Below, piece after piece: positions 50,030-63,500 of a stretch of 64,000 bases of DNA. This DNA comes from Tubulanus polymorphus (taxonomy: Eukaryota > Nemertea > Palaeonemertea > Tubulaniformes > Tubulanidae). The stretch spans positions 27,454,485 through 27,518,484 of the forward strand of contig NC_134027.1 of the NCBI RefSeq assembly GCF_964204645.1. The letters run 5' to 3'. Within the stretch, counting starts at the first letter, position 1. Every line of letters begins with the position of its first letter. The notes under the pieces were generated by a model, which saw nothing but the letters and a program-made list of their open reading frames with translations, was not told the DNA's origin and made no database searches. The position numbers and the translations under genes are program-made.

Positions 50030-53000
50030 ATGCCATTTGTCAATGAGATGATGACAGATACAGATGTATACCCAGTCCGTGATGGGGGCTCGGGAGCGAA
50101 CCGTAAGAGACCACGAGTTACTAATAGCAACGTCGAAGATCCAGGTAAAATATACAATAAATTCAAATCAATCGTTTTTAATTACTGTAATCTCAATTCA
50201 TCAGATATAAACGTTGTATTTTGTAGACGCAGCAGCGCAGAGAGCGGCGCATCAGAGACAAACCATCGCACGGTGGACCCGTGAAGATTTAGAGGATAAA
50301 TTCCTTCGAATGTCGGAAGAAAATCTGATTCTGAAAAAACACGCGAGAAAACAAGAGGAGAAAATTAAAAAGTATGAAAATAATGTGAATTAGTGGCGCC
50401 ATCGAGGGGTGGATTTTAACGGGAGCGAGTCCGCCGCCCCTGGGTCGGTCAATCTCTACCGCTGTGAAACTGTATTTATCATCGTTTAATTTGAAATTTA
50501 AATATTTCCGTAGAATGGCGACGAAAATGCTGCGTTTAGTAAGCGATAAGAAAAAATCTGAAAAAGAAAATGGAGGTAAATTTGGAGGTTATTGATGTGA
50601 AATTATTTAAATCTCGTTGTGGTGAAATAGAATTAAATGATCGTGTTATTTATAGTTCACAAACCACGAGACGTTGAAACTGAAGAAATGCTTGAAGATT
50701 TACACGGAAAAATACGTGAATTAGAAAGAGTTAATCATCAACTTAAAGATAAGGTAAAAATCTACCACTTGCACAGTTCTCTGGTCAGTTGCACAGTTCT
50801 CTGGTCAGTTGCACAGTTCTCTGGTCAGTTGCACAGTTCTCTGGTCAGTTGCACAGTTCTCAACTCAGTTGCACAGTTCTCTGGTCAGTTGCACAGTTGT
50901 CTGCTCAGTTGCACAGTTCTCAACTCAGTTGCACAGTTGTCTGCTCAGTTGCACAGTTCTCAACTCAGTTGCACAGTTCTCAACTCAGTTGCACAGTTCT
51001 CTGGTCAGTAGCACAGTTCTCAACTCAGTTGCACAGTTCTCAACTCAGTTTCACAGTTCTCTGGTCAGTTGCACAGTTCTCTGGTCAGTAGCACAGTTCT
51101 CAACTCAGTTGCACAGTTCTCAACTCAGTTTCACAGTTCTCTGGTCAGTTGCACAGTTCTCTGGTCAGTTGCACAGTTCTCAACTCAGTTCTGAGCAGCA
51201 GCTGTGGAGCCCAGTCCACAGTTCTCAACTCAGTTCCTCAACTGGATCTTGCTGTTAGTGTATTATAACTCTTAACAGTTGACTATTTGAAATTACTGTG
51301 ATCATCTTTTAAATTGCAACAATAAAGAACTGTTAATTTACATCATTAGCTCATGGTAACCAAGCAACAGTTAGTAACTTCAGGCAGTCGTCAGATAGCG
51401 TACCCTCACGTACCTGCCAGAATCAATACCGTAAGTTGAGTTCGATCATTGTTTTCATTTGTTACAGCAAAATATCCGATATTATCTCTAAAAATATATA
51501 TATCGAAAAACAGGGTCTGAAACATCAGGATCAGAAAGTGAGTAAAAACATGCGAGTAGCGGGACCAGCGCCACCTAGGGACACGGGGAGACGTTCACCG
51601 ACGTTACCGAGATACGGTCATAGTTTACTAGAGGAAACACGAATTGAAAATAAACAACTGTAAGTTTAAAATAAATTCCTTTTATTCTGTTGATTCAATT
51701 TGATTCATTGTGAATCAATGATCACCAGGTTTACTATAACTGTTTATCTTACTTTGTAGTGAAAGAGTGATTGAACAGTTGAACGAACAAATCAATATTG
51801 ATGAACAGGACATAGAAATGCTTAAAGAACAGGTAGATAATTAGATATCGATATTGTTGATACCGTCCTGAACTCTGAGTATCAGGATACAGAATATCAT
51901 GATACTGATCTATAATCGATTAAAAACAAATCTTAAAGACTGAATTTTAAAAGACATTTTAATTTTAGTTTCACTTGTAATTTCATCACGTAATCAATGT
52001 CCACAAAAGCCGTTTACAGCCATTTTGGATTGAGATGCTTTATAAACTCTGATAATCTGTGACCAATGTTGTTATTTAGTTACGAATTCGTGAAGCCGAA
52101 TATGAAGAAGATTTACTGAAAATAAAACAACAAGCGACTCAAGGTCAACGTACTATGATTCAAGAGAACGTCGATATGATTCGAGTTCAGAGGGAGGTCA
52201 AAGAGAAATCGACGCAATTAACAGCTTTACAATCTCGTTATACCGCTCTAGAAGAGGTGCGTTCATTTGGACCGGTTCCCTGTATCGATTTTAGACTGGT
52301 TCCCTGTGTATTATAGATATTTTTTATTGTTCGATTATAGAAATTGCACACGATTAAAACGAGTCATGATCAAGTTTTACGAGAAATGGATCATTTAAAT
52401 CATCAGTTAAAACAGGAACAAAATCGAACTCTTTCTTTACAAAACGAAATGAAACAAGGTTCGACGCAACAAAGAACGCTGTTGGAATTCGAAGAACAAA
52501 TCGATGCTTTGAAGAAAGAGAACGATATTCTGAAGGAAGCGAATGAGAAGTTGGTCAGCAGGTTCGTTCATTTACATCTTACGTTTTAACAAATACTCTT
52601 GTAAAATTAGACTGATGGATGATATTTAATCCCAGGGCCCAGTTGCACAGTCGTGAAATGGTCTTTAATCTTAAGACTGGTTTTAAGTTGTTAGATTGGT
52701 TATAGAACTAAGTTGGTCTTAGACTGGTCTTAAGTCTTAGCCATGACTATGCAACTGGCTCCAGCACATTAAGAATAAAAATAATTCTGAAAAGTTTCCT
52801 TGAGCTACTGAACTAAGTATTCATCTTAAATTCATCTTCAGGAATAAATTCCTTCTATATTAGCTTGATGACAAGAAAAGTTTTTCATCAATGGTTACTA
52901 GAACCATACTATTCTTCTTGGTGTATGTGGGTTTCCATTTTACCACGTATTTTACTCATACAATCTCATAGAATCTTGTCACGTTAATGAAGTCCTCTGG

Positions 53001-54510
53001 AATTTTGAGTCTCAATTTATATTTACAATTCAATTTACTAAATGTACATGATCATCACTTAGATCAGTAATATGTATAGTGAAGCAGTAGTTTCAGTATA
53101 GGATGTTGATGTTATATTCTGTAGTGCGTTTGATTTGGAACGTGAACAGGAATGGAGACGTCGCGAACACACGTTAAAGGTTCAAATAGCGCAGTTAGAG
53201 GCTACGTTGAAGGCAGACGTCGGTGAAAAAGGAGGAATTCTCGATCGTTTAACGGATGAACGAGGTTAGACGAGGAAGAACAAACTATTCATCATCATCC
53301 TATACAATAACCCTAAATACAGGGTCTGCAGTTGGAGCTTACCAGTGGATAGTTGACATACTGACAATTAAAAGTTCATCGTTACGACAGTATTTATTGA
53401 CTGGTTATCTTAAACCAACTTTAGAGCAACTGCAGGCCCTGGATTCAACTCATTATAACTGATCTAACTGTGAATTAACTCATAAAAAAAACAAACAGAT
53501 TTTAGAAATGAATATTTTTGTTTTGTAGAATCGAGAGAAAAAGCTGAGAAAGAATTCAGTGAAATTCAAGTGAAATATTTCGAGATGAAAGAAGAATTGG
53601 ATGAAATGAAAGAGAAAATGGCTTTCTTTTCTAAAGTAAGTATAAAACTGTGCAATATAGAGAGAGACAGACAGACGGAACAGACAGCCACAGACAGACA
53701 GATAGATAGAACAGACAGACGGACAGGTAGACAGACAGACAGAACAGACAGGTAGAAAGAAAGAAAGATGAACAGTGTGTTTGATATCTGTTGTATGTGA
53801 TATTGTTACAGGAAAGTGCTATTGATTTCACTGAGATCGAAGAAGCTTTGATGATTGTAAAACAAAAACGTGAAAAAGGAGATCAACAATTAGAATTTCT
53901 TCAGAAAGTTGATTCAGAGAAAGATAAAGGTAAAGAGACCGGAGAGGGAACCAGGCGGGGAGGGACCGTACGGGGGAACTGTTCTAGTGTTCATATAAAC
54001 TGAATGTTTGCTCTATTTGTACAGATTTACAGAAATCGATGACTCATCTTCAAGCTGAATATGCAGAAACTATCAACGAACTGGAAAAAACTAGAAATAT
54101 GTTAATAGTACAACATAAAATCAATAAAGATTATCAAACAGAGGTATGGTATTGTAATTAGGGGTCGTTTAACCTCCAGCTGAGGGAACTATGTGGTCAA
54201 GTTTTTCCGAAACCGTTTGTACATGATGTTATTTTGAACGAATATTTTAAGGTCGATGCCGTTACTAAGAAAATGGACGAAAATAAACAAGAATTTGACG
54301 GTAAATTAGATGAATACGCGAGATTACTGGATATCAGAGCTGCAAGAATCAAGGTTAGAATCGAGCAGCCTCTCCCTCATGCAGAGGAATTGTTGATATG
54401 ATTATACACGGTTATTTGTTGATATTTTGTAGAAATTAGAAGCTCAATTGAAAGATGTCGCTTACGGTACAAGACAATATAAAATACGTGAGACAACTGA
54501 ACTGGAAGAG
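50030..54510 (+). CDS. RPGRIP1L: RPGRIP1L exons 1-15: coiled-coil region
   Basis: Exons: 50030-50144, 50227-50371, 50514-50575, 50656-50753, 51350-51430, 51514-51659, 51760-51832, 52080-52256, 52341-52561, 53125-53264, 53529-53635, 53812-53929, 54025-54143, 54252-54353, 54433-54510. All junctions are GT-AG and phase-consistent. Exon 5 begins LMVTKQQLV, aligning with the LISAKQQL of vertebrate RPGRIP1L and so fixing the acceptor at 51349. Exons 13-15 carry the highly conserved [18 protein letters not shown] and [18 protein letters not shown]. The heptad-rich sequence indicates extended coiled coil. Confidence 0.93.
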
Positions 54511-57500
54511 GTAACTATTCATTCTCAATTCATTCATTCATTAAATCACATAGGAATTAATCAATTCAAGTGTAATTAATGATTTTACAGCTTGAATTTG
54601 AGGAGTTTGATGAATCAGTTCATCTTGAACGCGGTCAAAATCTATTTGAGATTCACATCTCGAAGGTAAGCAGATAAATGGGCTGAACTAGGGCAGTGTT
54701 TTGGCTTAATGATAGGGAGGGGAAATAGATATTTTAAAGAACACCATTTGTATCCAGGACCTGGTGAGCTACTAAAACAAGGTCCAGGGGCCGGTCGCAT
54801 AGTCATGACTTAGACTTAAGACCGGTCTAAGGCTATCTTAGTTTGTATAGCTAATCTAACAGCCTAAGACCAGTCTTGGACTTAAGTCTTGACTATGACT
54901 CGACTCGGCCCCAGTAAGAAGGTTACTAGAAATTCTAGAAAAACTGCAAATATCCATCACTGGATTAATCGTTGTATCATGTAAAGTGACACCAGTTGAA
55001 TTGAGAGTTCTATATTTAGGTTTTATTGTCCGATGAAGGATTACGTGCGCTCGGAGATGAAGAGCCCTCTATATTCTGTACGTGGGAATTCTACGAGTTT
55101 GAAATTCAATCGACTACGATTAAAAAAGGAGCTCGACCCGAAATAAACTTCACTTCTCAGTACATCGTGAAAGTTGATGACTTTTTCCTACATCACATAC
55201 AGAAGGTACGTTATAAACATTAGTGAAACGCTCTCCGAGTCCGTGTTGTAAAGATTATATCCAAAAACCTCTAATATGAAAGAAAATATCCAAAATGTTT
55301 CCTTTAGCTAGTTGTAGTTTATTCAATGTTTCGACTTTATTCTAATAGTTATCTTCAGTTCAGGAATACAGTTTTCTTGAATATGACTATCTGGATAAAT
55401 TCAAAACATTCAATAAACTTTAGCTCAAGGAAATATTTTGGATTCTACTTTTCATTCTTAGTGTAGAACTTTATAGAAGGATTTCTCAAGTGTAAAAAGT
55501 GTTGTTTTGAATTTTGTATCTAGGAATCGACAACGATAGAAGTGCATCACGCGTTAGGTACTGATTATAGAACAGTTGCTGCTGGGCAACTGAAATTCAG
55601 AGATATTATTGATAAACCTCAATCGCGTATACAAGGAACGGCACAATTAACTGGTTCGTATCCTATACAATGATTCATACAGTCACAATTACTGATCAAT
55701 ATTATACTGGACTCGGTTCCACAGTTGTGAGTTAAAATTAGTTCATTTTCAATGAATTAACTCAGAGTCAAATCTTAACTCACAACTGTGGAACTGGATC
55801 TAGAACTGTACCCAGTTCCACAGTCCTGGATCCAGGACTGTGGAACTGGATGTTGTATATAGTGCGTATATGATATGTAGGTGTTGGTGAAGGAGGTGCA
55901 GGTGTTGATTACGGCACCGTTGAATTCTGGGTTAGATTAAGAGTTCCTATGGATCAAGCTCTCAGATTGTATAAGGTTAGTATATATGTAATATCACCTA
56001 CCATTTAAATAATCAGAAACTGATGAATTTCAAAAGTATTCCCGGGTATGACTATGTGGCTACATCTACGAAATTGGGCCAAGGAGAGGAGCCATAGCTT
56101 CATCTGTTTGACTTCGCACCTAACCCATCCTTAGTGGATTGTTGTTGAAATATTTTTGTAACAAAATTGTGATAAAGTTATGATAAATGCCTACCCCGGT
56201 AGATGGTTACAATATTTTGGTGTCTTTATCAATAATTATTCAGTTAAAATATCATTAGCCCGTTCAATATTCAATAGTTTCTAAACTTCTGACTAAGAAA
56301 ACTTCTTCATGTTACAATAGTGAAACACGAGTATTTCCAGAATAAGAAACCCAATCAAACAGAGGATGGTTTATTAAATCAAGTTCATATTTATTTCAGG
56401 AAAGAACTAAAGCTCTCGGTTATCTAACGAGTAATCAGCAGCAGCAGCAGCTGATTGACAGCAAGCAGCAGACGGCGTTGGATGAAACGGCGAATCAACG
56501 TCCGGAGGATGGAGTTAATCAACTACATATAAATGTAATCCGTTGTCGAGACGTTAGAGCTCGTCGAGAGGCGATGCAACCCTCTCCTTACGCTGTTTAT
56601 AAATTCTTTGATTATAACGATCATGACACGGCTATCGTAGACAGTAGTTATTCACCGGAATTCAACGATCAGAGAACTTACCCCGTACCGATGACTCTTC
56701 AACTCGATAAATATCTCAAATCACAAGTAAGATTTCACTACAGTTGAACAGTGGAACCTCATTACTACCTCGATTTATTCAATTTTATTATGTATTCTAT
56801 TGGGAAAGTATCATCTCAGGGTGTAAGAGTAAAGATATCCTTCTAGTTAAAGTTAGGTGCTGCTCCCAGTCCAAGCTTTCTTTTCAAGAAAAAACACTGG
56901 AACGAATTGAATTAAAACATATTCTAATGTTGAAATAAGAAATTTCTTGAAATCTGTCGGGATAATTCCAACAAAATATCTGGCACCCTATATATCGGGA
57001 TATTGCCATTATCAAGCCTAGACTTTCAGGGCAAAAGAGACCTGTATGAAATTGGGTACATCTTTGGATGAAATTCTAACATTGTTTTATCAGATTAATA
57101 GTTACATCTGTACTTCATCATGATGAGGTTCCACTGTAAAGAAGTTTTAATTTGAGGCTTTTGTTTAAGCATTATCTATTGATATATTATTGATTTGAAT
57201 TGCAGAGTTTGGAGGTTTATATATTCGATGACACAGATCCGGATGAGACTAGTTTCCTCGGAGTCGCTCGCGTCCCTCTTTTACCTCTCGCTCATGATAA
57301 AGCAATACGTGGAACGTTTGAATTAAAATCTGTGAGTTCAACTTTTCATCTTTATACAATCATTTTACAGTTAAACATTGTAGTCTGACGTTGAGAGAAA
57401 TCTACAATATCGATTTAAACTGTTATCGTTTTTGTCTCATATTACCGGCAGAATCATTACACTCATCTTCAGAGTTTATTTGAAAACTTGATTCAATTTT

Positions 57501-60500
57501 CAAATAAACTCTGAGGATGGATGGAAGGATTCCACCTGAAACATGAGAAAAAAACAATACTTGTCATTTGAATTGATGGTGTGGTTTTATCTTAATGATA
57601 TCAACTCATAGTTTAACTCAGACACAGCCAATTGGACTTATAACTTACTCAAACAAAAATTAGATAATTTTCTGACTTGCTGATATATTTTTTGATAAAC
57701 TGAGACCGATTCATTTGATCCTAGTTTGAGTTTGGAAAGGTTTACTGTATCTTTATTTCGACTAGATGATTCAATGAACCCGATTGAATGTGTGATTATT
57801 TTCAGCCGGATGGTTCTACAAATGGAACTATTGATATACAGTTGAACTGGCAATATCAATACCTACCGCCACGAGGGTCAACTAGAACTCCATCTCAGAA
57901 ATTATCAATGCCCGACGATAAGCCTGAGCCGACACCTCTGATGCCGGGTGAAGATTTGAACCGTCCACCGAGTCCACCTATAGTTCCTCGTCATTCCAGT
58001 ACTCCTGTAGTAGTTCGAGCTAAGAGTAAACCGGTTGTAACGCGAGAATCATTGGAGACATTCCAGGATTTATTACAACCCGTTCCGAAGGTTCGTTTGT
58101 TTTCACAATCTCTCGTTTCACTCAAATCTGAACTGTATTTGTTACAGTTTTCGTTGTCGCGTGTTTTTCAGGAGGAAATGGAGAAAATAATGATGAGACC
58201 GAATACAACAGAGAATGAAGAAATAACTGAATCAATAGTAGCTGTAAAAGCACCTGCGAAAGCAGCTGCAGCTGCAGCCGTAAGTCATCGATACAATCAA
58301 ATTTGGTTATGTCATCATTTGGATAAGTCATCACATGACTGAAGTCTTCTCTAGTTTTGAGTCTCAATTTGCATTTCTAATTCAATTTACTAAGTGTAAG
58401 TCATCATTTGGAGAAGTCGTCACTTTACTGAAGTCTTCTCTTTGTTTGAGTCTCAATTTGTATTTCTAATTCAATTTACTGAGTGAAATTCATCATTTGG
58501 AGAAGTTGTCAATGTAATGTTCATCACAACTACAACAACAAATTGAACAGCTGCAAGTTTCACCACAGTGTAATTTATAAGGTGTAAGTTTTACTGAAAA
58601 TCTCGAGATATTTTTTGTTTAGATGTTTTTCGAAGAAGAACAACAAAGACAAACTCCAGATATTCATGTGAGTCATGTGGATGAGGAGACAGTTCATACA
58701 GCTCCTATAGAACCACCTCAATCAGTGGAACACGGTAAGTGACTTACTGTGCATCATTCGCTTCATCTAACCTCGGAGTTATCAGTCTGATTACTCCAAC
58801 ATCTAACCTCACAGTTATCAGTCTGATTACTCCAACATCTAACCTCGGAGTTATCAGTCTGATTACTCCAACATCTAACCTCACAGTTATCAGTCTGATT
58901 ACTCCAACATCTAACCTCACAGTTATCAGTCTGATTACTCCAACATCTAACCTCAGAGTTATCAGTCTGATTACTCAAACATCTTACCTCGGAGTTATCA
59001 GTCTGATTACTCCAACATCTAACCTCGGAGTTATCAGTCTGATTACTCCAACATCTAACCTCGGAGTTATCAGTCTGATTACTCCAACATCTAACCTCGG
59101 AGTTATCAGTCTGATTACTCCAACATCTAAGATTATAGATCATAGATTTCTATATAACTGCTCATATAAGAATGTCACGATAAGGGAAATGAAAATCAGA
59201 ATCAGAAATGTTTCCTAGCTGAAGTTTATTCAATGTTCCATGTAATCATCTTCGGGAATACTGAATTTGTAAAGATGAATACAGTACATGTACTAGGACA
59301 TAATCAAGGAAACATTTCAGACTCTTTTCATTCTGAGTCTGGGATTTCATATTATCTTTACAACGCAGACTCTTAAAAGTGTTTCATCAATGGTTTAGAT
59401 ACATACCGTGTATAACCGTCTGCTTATACAGCTTTTGCTTCACTATCTGTCTAATAGGTGGCAGTAAAGCGGCGCTAATTGCTAGAAAAGCTTCAGGTGT
59501 AGGAGATATTATAGATGATGAAGACGATGGTAAGAGATCAATAATGTGTTCAGTTATATCCACGGTTACCTGATATTCAAATACTTGCGCCTTCTGCCGA
59601 GAAATATTTAACACTTATTTTTGCTGTGTTTGTAATTAACTATTTCTAATTAATGATTGTTTGAGTTGAATTATCTATCAATTGATTGAAAGATTATTTC
59701 AAGTTCCACGGTTCTGAACCTAGCTCGATCCACAGTTCTGCATCCAGTTCCACAGTTCTGAACCCAGTTCCACAGTTCTGAACCCAGTTCCACCTTTCTG
59801 GAATCAGTTCCACGGTTCTGTACCCTGTCCCACAGTTCTGGAGTCAGGATCCAGGTCTGAGTTGAGTTTGAGTGGGGTTAAAAGTGTTATTTAAAGCTGG
59901 AGTCTGATTGAAACCAAGTATTGTGGAACCAGGTTCTAGATTTAGATACAAGTTCAGATTATCTCTATTTGTTTAACTAATTAATTTGTTTAATTAAAAG
60001 CTAACAATTGGTTGAACTGAAGTTTCTTGTACAGTTTTTATATTAACTAAGTAATATGGTTTACAGATGTGATAAGACCAGTTGTTCCGACCCCACAAGT
60101 TCGTTCCGGCAAATCAACATCTCTAATACACAGACAAACAGGTGCTGATTTTAAATAGTTTATTGTGGATGTGTTGCATGGCCTATAATCACTGTACATA
60201 GTCAATATCCTGATGAATCAGTTGAGAATCGCAAAATCCGTGACGAGACTCGATGAGTTAAAAAATCCCACAATGTGTAAACGATTCTAAAAAGTTGATT
60301 TAGAAAATTATTAGAAATATTTCGGTGGTTCCTACCACCCCTCTTCAGTATAAAAGATGTGATTCTAGACTGAACCAATATTTCTAATAATTTTTAAAAT
60401 AAATTTTTTAGATTTGTTCACACTTTGTGGGATTTTTTACTCATAGTCATTATCCATTAGTTCACACTGGTCTACGTCACGTAGTTAACATCGTAAACTG

Positions 60501-63500
60501 CATGGATTCTGGTTTATATTTATCCTCCAATCGTTAATCAATCATGGATTTATATTTTATGATTTTCTATTAATTGAAATCGTTTATGGAAATATTGATT
60601 TTTATTCATGAAAACAGTTTTTTGTTTTCAAACTGTATTTCACGTATTTATTGTAAGATGTAATATGAATATTTAGAATAGAAAATGCTTTTATTGTTTA
60701 GCCGTTCATGAGGAAGAAATGCCATCACCTCGACAACACGATGACATTCCTGCTGACACTGCTGCTGCTGCTGATGATGATGATCAAGATTTATTGAAAG
60801 CTAAAAATGTTCTAAGAAAAGCTTTGATTCGCAAACGAGAAACAAAATCAACTGGTAATGAATGATTGTATATTTCTGATCCGGATAGGAGGGAGGAGGG
60901 AGGAGAGGGTAGGAGGGAGGAGAGGGTAGGCGGAGGGGAGATGAGTTTACCTAGGTCACCAGGAATAGATTCAAATATCGATATATTTCTATTTTACTGA
61001 TATTTAGCTGAACTAGACGACACTCGGGTAACTGATGCAGATATAAGTGAACAATCGTCACAACTGACATCAGGTGATCTATTTATAAATTAATACAGTC
61101 ACTACTGCTGAAGTCGTCTTAGTTGAGAATGAGATGATCATTAATTATGATCCAAATGATTGACTAATTCTTGGTAAATTGAATTGCAAATACAAATTTA
61201 GAAACTACTTCAGTAGAATGTGACGATTTCACAGAGTTTTTCCGTGTAACTAAAATGAAAACTATCTATTAACATCAGTATCTATATGAATATATAGGCA
61301 CCGAACACAACTGAATCATTCACAGTTTAAAGCCGATCAATGTCTCTAACTCCTGCTTTATTTGCTTTATATGTTGTTTATTTGTAATTCTAAAATTTTA
61401 TACGAAATAATGATTGAATAATAGACGAAACAGTTATATAACCTGTTACCGCGGCAATAGAGGATACAACAGAGATTACTGACGCAGAAATGGACGAAGA
61501 AAAGTCACTTTTCTTTGCGAGGTTGATGTGGCGGCAAAGACGGGGGTAGTGAAGAACACAATTAATACAAATAATATTTCTATTAATTCCAGGTGGTTTA
61601 CAGATCTGGACCCAGTTCCACAGTCGTGAGTTAGAGTAAACTCTTGAGTTAAAGTTAGTTCATTTTCAATGTTTTAACCCAGGGTCAAATCTTAACTCAG
61701 AACTGTGGAACTGGACCCTGTGTGTGTGTGTGTGTGTCAAAAATCTGTACAGGAATTAACATTTTATAACACATTGCATGTTTCCATTTATAGTAGACTG
61801 CACGCTTTCCTCATGGGACCAAACAATATTCTGTGGGATGGATTATTATCACATGCTATGACACACACTGGGCACGTGAGGAGCCCCTCAGTCTACTATA
61901 TATGAATTATTACTATTTGTTTGTGTCAGTTTCTAACTTGTATTCGATATTAATAACACAAAATATTTAAATATTTCATAATTTCTGATACGGAGTATAG
62001 TTAACATGAATGCTATTATTTTTACAGGTAAAGAGGATAAAAAGAAGAAGGAAAAGAAAAAAGATAAAAAGAAGGATGAGATGAGAAGTGGAGAAAAGAC
62101 GCAGGAAGATACAATGTTCGGTGATGAACCGGATAAAGATGCTACAGGTAAGATATCAACAGGTACCGGTACCAGTATTCAATCTGATACCTGATAGAAC
62201 TATTAAATGTATCTGGTACAAACTGCCCGGCAGGTACCGGTACCAGTATTCAATCAGATACCTGATAGAACTGATGAATGTATCTGGTACAAACTGCCCG
62301 GCAGGTACCGGTACCAGTATTCAATCTGATACCTGATAGAACTGCTGAATGTATCTGGTACAAACTGCCCGGCAGGTACCGGTACCAGTATTCAATCAGA
62401 GATACCTGATAAAACTATTGAATGTATCTGGTACAAACTGCCCGGCAGGTACCGGTACCAGTATTCAATCTGATACCTGATAGAACTATTGAATGTATCT
62501 GGTACAAACTGCCCGGCAGGTACCGGTACCAGTATTCAATCTGATACCTGATAGAACTGCTGAATGTATCTGGTACAAACTGCCCGGCAGGTACCGGTAC
62601 CAGTATTCAATCAGAGATACCTGATAAAACTATTGAATGTATCTGGTACAAACTGCCCGGCAGGTACCGGTACCAGTATTCAATCTGATACCTGATAGAA
62701 CTGCTGAATGTATCTGGTACAAACTGCCCGGCAGGTACCGGTACCAGTATTCAATCAGAGATACCTGATAAAACTATTGAATGTATCTGGTACAAACTGC
62801 CCGGCAGGTACCGGTACCAGTATTCAATCAGAGATACCTGATAAAACTATTGAATGTATCTGGTACAAACTGCCCGGCAGGTACCGGTACCAGTATTCAA
62901 TCTGATACCTGATAGAACTGCTGAATGTATCTGGTACAAACTGCCCGGCAGGTACCGGTACCAGTATTCAATCAGAGATACCTGATAAAACTATTGAATG
63001 TATCTGGTACAAACTGCCCGGCAGGTACCGGTACCAGTATTCAATCAGAGATACCTGATAAAACTGATGAATGTATCTGGTACAAACTGCCCGGCAGGTA
63101 CCGGTACCAGTATTCAATCTGAGATACCTGATAGAACTATTGAATGTATCTGGTACAAACTGCCCCGCAGGTACCGGTACCAGTATTCAATCTGATACCT
63201 GATAGAACTGCTGAATGTATCTGGTACAAACTGCCCGGCAGGTACCGGTACCAGTATTCAATCAGAGATACCTGATAAAACTGATGAATGTATCTGGTAC
63301 AAACTGCCCGGCAGGTACCGGTACCAGTATTCAATCTGATACCTGATAAAACTGCTGAATGTTTGTTTGTTTGCTTGTTTTACAAAAAAGATATTGAGGA
63401 AGAAATTGAAAGTGAAGTAGGAGCCGATATGATGAGTATAGAATCTGATAGTGAAGGTGTTATTGTTATCTCACAGAAAACACCGCGTCCTGCTTCAAGA

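Noticed and set aside
50637-51258. Overlapping ORFs of Ser/Val/Gln/His repeats inside RPGRIP1L
   Set aside because: Intron 4 minisatellite; exon 4 ends at a GTAAAA donor that agrees with the next exon.
62708-63334. Repeated 65-codon ORFs (both strands) in the 73 bp array
   Set aside because: Periodic artefacts of the intron 29 minisatellite.
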